Positions 56,419-64,000 of a DNA stretch of 64,000 bases are shown piece after piece (positions within the stretch are counted from its first letter, which is position 1; the number at the start of each line of letters is the position of its first letter). Under the pieces are notes generated by a model that was not told the DNA's origin, did not search any database, and was given only the letters and a program-made list of their open reading frames with translations. The DNA comes from Pyrinomonadaceae bacterium (lineage in GTDB: Bacteria > Acidobacteriota > Blastocatellia > Pyrinomonadales > Pyrinomonadaceae): positions 45,548 to 109,547 of the forward strand of contig JAVEDP010000042.1 in NCBI GenBank assembly GCA_030841085.1, given 5' to 3'. The translations under genes and the position numbers were made by a program.

Positions 56419-59400
56419 ATGGACGAAACAAAGAGCAATGTAGTCGCCGATACGGCACCTTCGTTCCCTTCATTTATTGCGCTTAGAGCGAGGCATAGCG
56501 AACTCTTGCAGCGCGAACCTGACTCTGAACATGACAAAGTAAAATATCTGGAAGAAGTTGAACAGTTCATCAAACAAGTACAGAAGACGGGCGTCATACT
56601 CTCTGACGATGAAGAGCGTCGAACCAGCCAGAACGTTCTTAACTACTGGGTGTCCACTCTGTACCGGCAGGATCAGGTAGCCCGCCTGGTAACCCTCGCG
56701 GACTTCGATCGTAGCTGGACCAGTGAAGTGGGTGACGTTGTCTGCCCATATCCCGGCGTGCGCGCCTTTACTGAGCACGAGAGCCCGTTCTTCTTCGGGC
56801 GCCAACGCCAGATCGATTACATGGTCGGCCGTCTCAAAGAAGATCGCTTGTTGGTTATAGTCGGACCATCAGGCAGCGGTAAGACGTCCTTGGTACAAGC
56901 GGGACTCTTGCCCGCGTTAAAGAAAGAGCGACCCAACGGCCTCGAACATTTTTTCTTTCCTGCCATCGTCCCGGGGAGTGATCCCCTAATGACTTTGGCT
57001 CTGATGATTAGGAAGGCAAAGAACACCGCGGGAGATGATCCTGATTGGTTACGACAGCAGATCCAGCGTTTCAAGGAGGACCCGGGGCACCTGTTGAATT
57101 TAATCGAAGAGATTACAGATAACCCGGCAGTAATCTTCATCGACCAGGGTGAAGAGTTATATGAACGAAGCGTCCCAAAGTTGCTTCGTCCCCTCGAAAA
57201 TCTATTTGATCTCGACAACAGTAGGAAAACAATTGAGCCGATCCTGGACAACCTGGTTCGCGTCGTGCAATCTCCCGGCAAAAATCACATAGTAATCATC
57301 GCAAGACGCACTGGCGATTACGAGCCGTACACCAAACGCCTGCCGTCAAGAGTGAGGGAGGTTTTCGAACCCGCGCGCGTGATCTTACCTGCCCTTTATG
57401 CCAGTGAGCTACGCGATGCGATTCAGAAGCCCGCCGAACTGCTGGGATGCAGATTTGAGGAAGTGGCAATCCAGGATGATGCAAACTCGGTGGAGGAAGC
57501 GTCGAGCCTAAAGCCGAAAGAAACAACGGTCCAGGCACTGGTCAAGGAAATCAGTAGTGAACCGGTAGGGTTGCCGCTCTTGCAATTTATCTTGCCGCAA
57601 CTCTGGTGGAAGCGCGAGGGCAACAAAATTCCCGATCAGGCTTTTCGCGATTTGGGTAGCTGCCGGATTGCGCTGACGAATACCGCTGAAGAATTTTACG
57701 ACTCGCTTTCTTCTTCCGATCAACGACTTTGCCGGCGTCTGCTGACCCACCTGGTTACGCTCGACAAAGAGCTTAAGGCCAAAGTTTACCCGGTACGGCA
57801 GACGGCGCTATATAAACTCGGAAAGCAATCACACGTGGAACGGGTCGTAGGATTGCTGGTCGAGAAACAACTGGTGCGGGTTACCAAGGGCGAGGCGGCC
57901 GCCGACGCCTGGATCGAACTTGTTCATGACTCACTGATTAGTAATTGGCCCACAATGTCTTCATGGATTGAGGGCAAACGGCGCGCACAACTGTGGAACA
58001 GCGCTGCCAGGATTGTTGGCATCGCGGCTGTAATTCTGGTCTTCCTATCAGTCGTACTATGGTTCGTTGGCAAACAGGAACAAAAAATCAAGTCGCGCGA
58101 TTTCGCAGCCCTCAGCGGCAAGAAACTCACCAACAATCGATTAGATTTAGGGATGCTGCTGGGTCTGGCGGCCTACGAATCCGATATTAATACCTCGACC
58201 CGGAGCAATCTTCATAAATTGCTCTACAACCTTCAGTTCACGCCGTCACCTAAACGCATTCTGCGTAAAGAGAATTTTTACGTCGTCGATCTCTCATTTA
58301 CGACGGAAGAAAGTGGGGCCCCGCGACGGCTTGCAGCCATCGACCGCGATGGGCAGATCGTGGTTTGGGATTTGAATTGGGAGGGGGCTGGCGCGAAGGC
58401 GGCCGAACACACGGTCATCCTCAAGAGCAGCGCCATTCCGCCCCTGGCTTTTAGTGGGGATGGAAAAACGCTGGCGACGGCCTCTTCCGATGCCAACGTC
58501 AAAGTTATCTTGTGGGACCTGGATAGTGGCACGCATAAAGATCTCTCGATGGCCGGAACGACGGCTCAGGCAGGACAGTCCGAGTCGGATCGCGGCGCCG
58601 ACGTTTATGGCTTAGTTTTCAAGCCTAACGGGGAAACGCTGATTTCAGCGGGCGAGGATGGCACTGTGATCCAATGGGACATTAAAAATCGGGAGAACGT
58701 GATTGCCAAAACCATTTATCAACATCCGTCCCAACTGTGGTCCATAGCCTTGTATGCTAAGGGTGACTTACTGGCGGCGAGCGATTTGGACGGTGAAGTG
58801 TTGCTGCTTGACCTGTCCGGCAAACGAATAAAGCCAAGAGTTATTGTTCCCGGCCATAAAACCGAAACCTATGGCGACGAACTCATTAACAATGTGGCCT
58901 TCAGCTCGGACGGGGTGCTGCTTGCGGCGAGCCAGCTTGACGGAGTACAGATCTGGAACTTGCAAACAAAGAAATTGCAGCAGCAGTTCTGCACCGGTCT
59001 GCAGCCAACAGGTTTGCTTGTCTCTTTCAGTGACTCGGATCAAACGCTGGTGGGTTACAACAGCGAAGGAAATATTTTGTACTGGAATGTCCCGCACAAC
59101 GTCCCTTTTCGCGCTCAGCTTTACAAGCCGGCCATTGCCGCTGCCAGCGTCGCCTTCAGTGGTAACGGTAGGTTTATCGGCTTACCCAGCGACAGTGGTG
59201 TCATTGTTTGGGATGTCTCGAATCAAAGATCCTTAACGGGGGGCGAGATTACCAGCTTTGCTTTCAACCCGGCTTGGGGACACGACGACATGCGATTGGC
59301 GGCAGGACAGGTTAATGGCGTCGTATTGTGGGACACAAAGAATCCAGATGACCCAAGCGAGGTGAAGCAGTCACCTGAAGAAAGCGCGGTAGCGAGTATC

Positions 59401-60378
59401 GCCTACAGCCCGGATGGCTCAGTGTTAGCCGCCGGTTTGACCAACGGTACTATTAGCTTGCGAGATCCCAAGACCCTGAACGAGACGAGTACGCTGAAAT
59501 CAGATCAAAAATTACCGGATGGCGAAGAATATGCCGGGGTCGTTAAGATTGTTTTCAACCCAAGTCAAGGCGTTCATCAGTTGGTGAGCGTGGTTAATCT
59601 GGTTAATCAGCGCAACTCACAATCAGAGTTCAGCAAGATTTTTATCTGGGATGTTGATACTGGCAAACAAATAGCCCAACTTCCCGTCGGGGAAAATTCC
59701 TTTGTCAGCGATCTTGCATTTAGGCCCGACGGTCAGTTATTGCTGTGGACCAGCACGGGCCAGGGTAATGAATCTACGGTAGCGGTGTGGGATGCGGTCA
59801 ACGGTAGGCCCCTGCGAACTCTGAAAAACAAAAACGTACAACGCCTGGCCTTCAGTCGTGGAAACGTGCTCGCCGTTGGGCTGGATAAGGGGAAAGTTCA
59901 GATCTGGAACGACGCATACGAACCTATTGCCTTACTCGAAGCCGCATCTGAAGAAGTTGCAGATCTTGCGTTTAGTCCGGACGGCTCAATCCTCGCTTGC
60001 GCTACCAACCTCCCAAACCCGCGACGGAAAGGTGACGACTCCTCCGAATCCACAAAAAGACCGGGGACGATCATCCTGTGGGACATGTTGGATAGGCAGC
60101 ACGAACAATTGGGTGATTTGCTCCGCGGTAATGGAGATGCCATTTCGAGTATTGCCTTCAGTCCCGATGGCAATATTCTCGCTTCGGCAGGTGAGGGCGC
60201 CGATAGGCGAATCGTACTCTGGGACGTCAATGTAGCAGGTGCGCGCGATCGGTTTTGCACCATCATCGATTGCGCGGCCGCCTACCAGGAGATCCGGCAC
60301 CTGGATACGGAAAACCTGATGCAGTGGCTCTACCGCAAAACCAGCAGCCTTCCGTCGCTGAGAGAACGCAATCAGTAA
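56419..60378 (+). CDS. nSTAND-type ATPase with transmembrane helix and WD40 propeller
   Basis: 1,319 residues. N-terminal helical region (1-110), then the nSTAND NTPase: CPYPGVRAFTEHESPFFFGR near 111-130, P-loop VGPSGSGKTSL near 147-157, Walker B AVIFIDQGEELY near 237-248, and a helical/winged part to about 530 (ELVHDSLISNWP near 497-508). A transmembrane segment stands at 535-555 (IVGIAAVILVFLSVVLWFV). From about 605 to 1290 there are about a dozen WD40 blades (for example LAFSPDGSILACATN, IAFSPDGNILASAGEG with following WD). The WD40 part is likely the sensor and the ATPase the switch; the membrane helix puts the propeller on the far side or anchors the complex. Confidence 0.9.
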   Translation: MDETKSNVVADTAPSFPSFIALRARHSELLQREPDSEHDKVKYLEEVEQFIKQVQKTGVILSDDEERRTSQNVLNYWVSTLYRQDQVARLVTLADFDRSWTSEVGDVVCPYPGVRAFTEHESPFFFGRQRQIDYMVGRLKEDRLLVIVGPSGSGKTSLVQAGLLPALKKERPNGLEHFFFPAIVPGSDPLMTLALMIRKAKNTAGDDPDWLRQQIQRFKEDPGHLLNLIEEITDNPAVIFIDQGEELYERSVPKLLRPLENLFDLDNSRKTIEPILDNLVRVVQSPGKNHIVIIARRTGDYEPYTKRLPSRVREVFEPARVILPALYASELRDAIQKPAELLGCRFEEVAIQDDANSVEEASSLKPKETTVQALVKEISSEPVGLPLLQFILPQLWWKREGNKIPDQAFRDLGSCRIALTNTAEEFYDSLSSSDQRLCRRLLTHLVTLDKELKAKVYPVRQTALYKLGKQSHVERVVGLLVEKQLVRVTKGEAAADAWIELVHDSLISNWPTMSSWIEGKRRAQLWNSAARIVGIAAVILVFLSVVLWFVGKQEQKIKSRDFAALSGKKLTNNRLDLGMLLGLAAYESDINTSTRSNLHKLLYNLQFTPSPKRILRKENFYVVDLSFTTEESGAPRRLAAIDRDGQIVVWDLNWEGAGAKAAEHTVILKSSAIPPLAFSGDGKTLATASSDANVKVILWDLDSGTHKDLSMAGTTAQAGQSESDRGADVYGLVFKPNGETLISAGEDGTVIQWDIKNRENVIAKTIYQHPSQLWSIALYAKGDLLAASDLDGEVLLLDLSGKRIKPRVIVPGHKTETYGDELINNVAFSSDGVLLAASQLDGVQIWNLQTKKLQQQFCTGLQPTGLLVSFSDSDQTLVGYNSEGNILYWNVPHNVPFRAQLYKPAIAAASVAFSGNGRFIGLPSDSGVIVWDVSNQRSLTGGEITSFAFNPAWGHDDMRLAAGQVNGVVLWDTKNPDDPSEVKQSPEESAVASIAYSPDGSVLAAGLTNGTISLRDPKTLNETSTLKSDQKLPDGEEYAGVVKIVFNPSQGVHQLVSVVNLVNQRNSQSEFSKIFIWDVDTGKQIAQLPVGENSFVSDLAFRPDGQLLLWTSTGQGNESTVAVWDAVNGRPLRTLKNKNVQRLAFSRGNVLAVGLDKGKVQIWNDAYEPIALLEAASEEVADLAFSPDGSILACATNLPNPRRKGDDSSESTKRPGTIILWDMLDRQHEQLGDLLRGNGDAISSIAFSPDGNILASAGEGADRRIVLWDVNVAGARDRFCTIIDCAAAYQEIRHLDTENLMQWLYRKTSSLPSLRERNQ

Positions 60379-60446
60379 GCGGTATCGGGCTGCCAACTGT
60401 TTATTGAACCAATTGTGAGTGTTGCATGGAGATCATTAACCCCTGC

Positions 60447-61340
60447 TCAGTAACCCTGCTTTACATTGAATATGTCGTTTAGGATCTTCGCGAGCCGCGC
60501 GCCGGCCCGCACTAACTGCAATTCGACTAGCCGCAAGTTGTTGTCATAGTAGCCCTGGTCAAGCGTCCACGATCGCTGCGGATCAGCAACCATAAATTCT
60601 CCATTATGCATGTAAGCCATCCAAGGCAGCTTGTGTGCTTCCAGGGCCCAATCGGTGATCGACCCCTGAGTTGAGACGATGCCGCTGCTGCGACTACTTT
60701 GCTTGCTTGAACTCTGAGAGAACTTCGAGTTGAGTTTGCTGGCATACTCGCCGACGGATTTGGCTGATTGTTTCAAGCCATACTCAACGAGGTCGGTGTC
60801 CCACACCTCGTGAAGATTCGTAGAGCGTCCGGCCAACGAAACTACCCTGACGCGATTTGCGGCCAGGTCTTGCGGATTGGTATTGGTGGTAACGTGAAAA
60901 GGCTGATGCAGATCACCGATGAGGTTTACCAGAAACTTTAGCGCTTCGGCGCGTTGATTCGAATCTCTGCCAGTGTCTTTAAGAATTGCGATTTGCTGGT
61001 CAATGGCTTCAATTAAGCAGGTTTCGCCTTTGGCGCAGTCTTTTGTTCGAGAATAGTAATTGTCACTTAATGGGATTGAAACAAAGTGCCAGCTTTTTGT
61101 ATCCGGGCGTAGCATCCTTGTCTGGTCAGCCTCTGTCGATACACTTTCAAGTGTCTCACGGGGGTCAAGCAGCTTGGCGATGGCTTGGTTCGCGCTGGTG
61201 GACAGTCTTGTCATGGCAATGAGCGCGATTGTCTGGTGAGCCTTACTCCCCCAACCAAACGTGCGCACTGGCAGCAAAACTACGATTATAACGGCGAGGT
61301 AAATGTGTGTGGCCCGTTTCAATGAGTTTCTTGTGGTCAT
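60447..61340 (-). CDS. Secreted S1/P1-family nuclease
   Basis: 297 residues. Signal peptide up to Gly29, so that the mature protein starts with Trp30; in this family the N-terminal Trp binds zinc by its amino group. Other zinc ligands: His35 (WGSKAH), His in KSWHFVSIPL near 83, GDLHQPFH near 142-149 and NLHEVWDTDLVE near 174-185. The family cleaves single-stranded DNA/RNA and 3'-nucleotides, usually outside the cytoplasm. It is convergent with the STAND ATPase gene, 68 bp apart, inside the bracket formed by the 140-bp repeats. Whether it belongs to the conflict system is open. Confidence 0.88.
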   Translation of the reverse strand: MTTRNSLKRATHIYLAVIIVVLLPVRTFGWGSKAHQTIALIAMTRLSTSANQAIAKLLDPRETLESVSTEADQTRMLRPDTKSWHFVSIPLSDNYYSRTKDCAKGETCLIEAIDQQIAILKDTGRDSNQRAEALKFLVNLIGDLHQPFHVTTNTNPQDLAANRVRVVSLAGRSTNLHEVWDTDLVEYGLKQSAKSVGEYASKLNSKFSQSSSKQSSRSSGIVSTQGSITDWALEAHKLPWMAYMHNGEFMVADPQRSWTLDQGYYDNNLRLVELQLVRAGARLAKILNDIFNVKQGY

Positions 61341-61714
61341 TGCCTTTTCTCGCGAGAAAAATTTATGGAGGAATTCAGGGAACTGAATTGAGTTCTATAT
61401 CAAATCTTGTGGCTCGTCAACAATCTCTCCCCAGGCTTTAAAACCTCAAGCATAAACTTTCCGGCAATTGAATTCGCAAATCATTAAAGAGACCTGCTTG
61501 GGGCTAACATGGTTTTCGGAGAGGGTGATCATGATGGCACCGTTGACGGTCATGGAATTGAGCGGTTGTAAAGCAAACTGTCAGTTTGCGGTGGCGCGTC
61601 AAACTCTACGTTGAATAGTAGCGCACCAACGCAAACCAATAGTTTGCTTTATGGCGGTGTTCGCGAATAAGAGAAGGGCAGCCCCAGGAAGACTGCCCTT
61701 CATTCTTAAGATAG
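61341..61714. other. Gene-free region with decayed copy of the SLOG gene start and a hairpin
   Basis: Nucleotides 61,515-61,655 repeat 51,849-51,995: on the minus strand they read MTVNGAIMIT, close to the start of the SLOG protein, then depart from it; upstream the GCAAACTG...CAGTTTGCGG hairpin sequence follows. A perfect 9-bp hairpin GAAGGGCAG/CTGCCCTTC (61,673-61,701) is downstream of the tRNA and likely ends its transcript. Nothing is seen in 61,341-61,495. Confidence 0.75.
61673..61701 (-). terminator. Hairpin after tRNA-Lys
   Basis: Perfect 9-bp stem GAAGGGCAG/CTGCCCTTC with an 11-nt loop, 14 nt after the tRNA 3' end and followed on the minus strand by CTCTTATT, a weak U-tract. Confidence 0.6.
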
Positions 61715-61790
<76 letters not shown>

Positions 61791-61799
61791 ACGAATTCA

Positions 61800-61915
61800 A
61801 AACAGTCTAAAGTTTCAAGTTTCAAGTTTCAAGTCAGCTAAGAAGTTTCAAGTTTCAGGTTCAAAGTTTCAAGGCTCATGAACGAAACTTGAAACCTGAA
61901 ACTTGCAACTTGAAA
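61800..61915. repeat. Inverted array of AGTTTCA heptamers
   Basis: AAGTTTCAAGTTTCAAGTTT at the left is mirrored by GAAACTTGAAACCTGAAACT at the right; a long hairpin between tRNA-Lys and the end of purA, probably terminating purA transcription. Confidence 0.8.
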
Positions 61916-63235
61916 CTAGTCGTTCAACCAACCGCCGACGGCGGAGTCTTTGACGACGATTGTTTGTGAGCGTTCGGGGCCGGTGGAGACCAATCCAATT
62001 TCGACGCCAATCTTTTCAGAAAGAAAATCAACGTACGCGCGCGCCTCGCTGGGAAGGGAATCCATTTCCGTCATACCCACGGTTGAAGACTGCCAGCCCG
62101 GCAATATTGCATAAACCGGTTCAATGCGGCGTAGGTCCTGCGAAACAGCAGGCAACGATTCACACGTCCGGCCATCGAGTTTGTAACCAACGCACACCTT
62201 AATTTCTTCGAGCGCATCAAGCACGTCGAGTTTCGTCAAGGCGACCGAAGTGAAGCCATTGATTTCGGCCGCATAACGCGTGGCAAACGCATCGAACCAG
62301 CCGCAGCGCCGCGGGCGTCCGGTTGAGGCGCCGTATTCACGGCCGCGTTCGCGGATCAGTTGGCCCATCTCCGCTTCGTCTTCCACCATCTCCGTTGGGA
62401 ATGGGCCCTCGCCGACGCGTGTGGTGTAGGTGCGCACAATGCCCAACACGCCGGTCAACCGATTTGGGGCCAAGCCAGATCCGACAATGGCGCCGCCGGC
62501 AACGGTGCTGGACGAAGTCACGAAGGGATAAGTCCCATGGTCCACATCGAGCAGAGTTGCCTGCGCGCCTTCAAGCAATATCGATCGGCCATCACTCGCC
62601 GCAACATTTAAGAAATGCGTCGTGTCGCTAATAAAAGCGCCGAGACGTTCTGCGAGGCGCGAGGTCTCATCAAAAATTTCATTCGCATCTAACTTCTCGC
62701 CGCCGTAAGCCATGATGATCCGATTGGCGTCTTCGAGGTTGCGTTCAATGCGCGAACGCAGGACTTCGGGAACCAGCGCATCAGCCGTGCGGATGCCGCG
62801 CCGTCCGGCTTTGTCTTCATAAGCCGGACCAATGCCGCGCAGTGTCGTGCCGACCTTTTCGTTCCCAAGCCGCTCTTCGCTTGTATGGTCCAAAGCACGA
62901 TGGTAGGGGAGTATCAGGTGCGCGCGCGAACTGATCTTGACGCGTTCGGGAGAAACTTCGATGCCCTGCGTCATCAATCGATCCGCTTCTTCAAAAAAAG
63001 CTTTCGGATCGATGACCATGCCGTTGCCGAGCACACAAGTCTTGCCCTTGTGAACGATGCCGGAAGGAAGCAGGTGCAGCACAAACGACTTGTCGCCGAC
63101 CTGCACGGAATGGCCGGCGTTGTGACCGCCCTGATAGCGCGCCACGATGTCGAAGTGTTCGGCAAGCAGATCAACGATCTTTCCTTTGCCTTCGTCGCCC
63201 CATTGGGCGCCTATTACTACAATTATCTTAGACAT
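61916..63235 (-). CDS. purA: Adenylosuccinate synthetase
   Basis: First step from IMP to AMP: joins aspartate to IMP using GTP, in the cytoplasm. 439 residues from the ATG at 63,235 (a GTG three codons earlier is possible). Motifs: GAQWGDEGKGKIVD near 8-21 (catalytic Asp, P-loop), RYQGGHNAGHSV near 32-43 (catalytic His), VGTTLRGIGPAYEDKAGRRGIR near 127-148, EGAQATLLDVDHGTYPFVTSS near 222-242 and TRVGEGPFPTE near 300. Full length. Alone on its strand between repeat arrays. Confidence 0.97.
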   Translation of the reverse strand: MSKIIVVIGAQWGDEGKGKIVDLLAEHFDIVARYQGGHNAGHSVQVGDKSFVLHLLPSGIVHKGKTCVLGNGMVIDPKAFFEEADRLMTQGIEVSPERVKISSRAHLILPYHRALDHTSEERLGNEKVGTTLRGIGPAYEDKAGRRGIRTADALVPEVLRSRIERNLEDANRIIMAYGGEKLDANEIFDETSRLAERLGAFISDTTHFLNVAASDGRSILLEGAQATLLDVDHGTYPFVTSSSTVAGGAIVGSGLAPNRLTGVLGIVRTYTTRVGEGPFPTEMVEDEAEMGQLIRERGREYGASTGRPRRCGWFDAFATRYAAEINGFTSVALTKLDVLDALEEIKVCVGYKLDGRTCESLPAVSQDLRRIEPVYAILPGWQSSTVGMTEMDSLPSEARAYVDFLSEKIGVEIGLVSTGPERSQTIVVKDSAVGGWLND

Positions 63236-63249
63236 ATCTAACACCGGTC

Positions 63250-63425
63250 TTGAATCAGATGGTCTTGGGTCTTTGGACTTTGGTCTTTGATTTGGTTCCG
63301 GAATTGAATGGTGCTCTTTGCCGGATATTAACTGCGAAGTCCAAACGCCAAAAACGAAAGACCAGTTCTTAACAAAGACCTAAGCCCAAAGACCAAAGCC
63401 CCAAAACACAATACGAACTAAACGA
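63250..63425. repeat. Inverted array of CTTTGGTC/GACCAAAG units
   Basis: GTCTTTGGACTTTGGTCTTT at about 63,264 is mirrored by AAAGACCTAAGCCCAAAGAC near 63,377; further half units lie between. It lies between trxA and the start of purA, so it must be within the purA upstream region. Confidence 0.75.
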
Positions 63426-63440
63426 ATTAGTTGTCGGAAA

Positions 63441-63785
63441 CTAAGCAGTTGCGGCACCGGAAACATGTTTATCGATCATGCGCGAGATGGCTTCTTTGGA
63501 AGTTGCGCCGACGACGCGTTCTTCTTCCTTGCCGCCTTTGAAAAGGATCAGGGTGGGAATGCCCTTGATGCCGTAGCGCTGCGAGATTGACGGGTTGTCG
63601 TCGACATTCACTTTCACGACGCGCGCGTTCGCCGAGTATTTTTCGGCGATGGCATCGACGGTTGGGGCCAGCATGCGGCAGGGCGCGCACCAGGCGGCCC
63701 AGAAATCCACTAGCACCGGCTTGTCTGATTGCAAAACGTCTTGCTCGAAACTGCTGTCGCTGACGTCGCTAACGTGTTCACCCAT
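63441..63785 (-). CDS. trxA: Thioredoxin
   Basis: 114 residues, the size of a plain cytoplasmic thioredoxin; reduces disulfides of target proteins. Active site WCAPC at 32-36 (Ala instead of the usual Gly, a known variant), preceded by VLVDFWA, and the cis-proline loop GIKGIPTLILF near 73-83. No signal peptide. Followed downstream only by purA-side repeats. Confidence 0.95.
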   Translation of the reverse strand: MGEHVSDVSDSSFEQDVLQSDKPVLVDFWAAWCAPCRMLAPTVDAIAEKYSANARVVKVNVDDNPSISQRYGIKGIPTLILFKGGKEEERVVGATSKEAISRMIDKHVSGAATA

Positions 63786-63799
63786 CTACGTTCTCCTTG

Positions 63800-63874
63800 G
63801 TAGCACAGACTCTAGTCTGTGTTCGTTCGTAGTCAATCAACCTACGTGATGCTTATCAACCCGCACAGACTAAA
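63800..63874. repeat. TAGCACAGACT hairpin element, interrupted by an IS
   Basis: GTAGCACAGACTCTAGTCTG is a hairpin of the family at 49,165. A second half begins CGCACAGACTAAA and stops where the insertion sequence starts; other copies continue with GTCTGTGCTAC. Confidence 0.65.
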
Positions 63875-64000
63875 GGAAGCTCTGAATAAGTTCATCAAGT
63901 TAGTCAATAACCAAGTTAAAATGTCGGCAGCTCAGCCAAAGGAGAACTGCCGAATGAGTCAACCAACATTTGCGGCGCTGGCCTATGCGAACAAGAAGAA
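63875..64000 (+). mobile_element. Left end of an IS5-like insertion sequence (cut by window edge)
   Basis: Starts with GGAAGCTCTGAATAAG, a usual type of terminal repeat for IS5-group elements, then a short leader and the transposase start. The insertion point follows CTAA in the repeat, in line with the short YTAR target of IS5-like elements. The right end is not in the window. Confidence 0.65.
63954..64000 (+). CDS. IS5-family transposase, N-terminal fragment
   Basis: The reading frame starts at ATG 63,954 with GGAG 9 bp before it and gives MSQPTFAALAYANKKK to the window edge; this is the typical beginning of IS5-family transposases (DDE type). The catalytic part is outside the window. Confidence 0.75.
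   Translation, partial: MSQPTFAALAYANKK

Overview
The window looks like a chromosomal segment of a soil- or water-type Gram-negative bacterium, most likely Acidobacteriota (Blastocatellia-like). This rests on the mix of CHAT/effector-associated-domain/STAND-WD40 proteins, a Wza/Wzc-type envelope polysaccharide locus with an adjoining NRPS cluster, a Tat-exported M24 peptidase, and many short palindromic intergenic repeats. No rRNA is present, so the phylum is an inference.

Region 1 (1 to about 12,780) is an accessory island, apparently more A+T-rich by eye than the rest. Its main feature is a tightly packed minus-strand operon, read from about 9,515 down to 139, with a good promoter. It holds two tandem paralogous proteins of about 1,220 residues with a C-terminal PD-(D/E)XK-like nuclease motif, a complete thymidylate synthase, and an RmlC (dTDP-sugar epimerase) domain fused to a TIR domain. 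I know of no described system with this composition, and it is my main candidate for something new. Also on the minus strand are an unknown helical protein, a two-helix membrane protein, an ECF sigma factor with a small upstream ORF, and a tRNA-Glu-like 3' fragment. The island ends inside the native thyA, of which only the first 101 codons remain (12,781-13,083); the island supplies an intact thyA.

Region 2 (13.2-29.5 kb) starts with homoserine dehydrogenase and a cysteine-desulfurase-like PLP enzyme. A secreted glycosidase and a Wzx/Wzy-type polysaccharide locus follow: GumC/Wzz-like chain-length protein, a BY-kinase-like protein with a broken P-loop, Wza-like export protein, WbaP-like sugar-phosphate transferase, flippase, polymerase/ligase, two GT4 glycosyltransferases, a PAP2 phosphatase and a beta-propeller lipoprotein.

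Region 3 (29.5-44.7 kb) is a compact NRPS cluster: A-T-C-T, C-A-T, C-A-T-TE, a SyrP-like Fe(II)/2-oxoglutarate oxygenase, a stand-alone A-T and an Sfp-type phosphopantetheinyl transferase. My hand-read specificity codes suggest an atypical starter, Asn (possibly beta-hydroxylated) loaded in trans, a basic residue and Val, giving a short peptide released by the thioesterase.

Region 4 (44.7-51.9 kb) holds a frameshifted REP-associated transposase between REP palindromes, an M24 peptidase, a cysteine hydrolase, two TPR proteins (one fused to a polysaccharide-export domain), a SLOG-fold protein and several palindromic repeat families.

Region 5 (51.9-61.8 kb) is a conflict/cell-death type operon: membrane-associated protein, CHAT protease with effector-associated domain, effector-associated-domain adaptor and nSTAND ATPase with WD40 repeats, followed by an S1/P1 nuclease on the other strand. 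It is bracketed by direct copies of one sequence of about 140 bp and lies beside a tRNA-Lys. Region 6 contains purA, trxA and the left end of an IS5-like element cut by the window edge.
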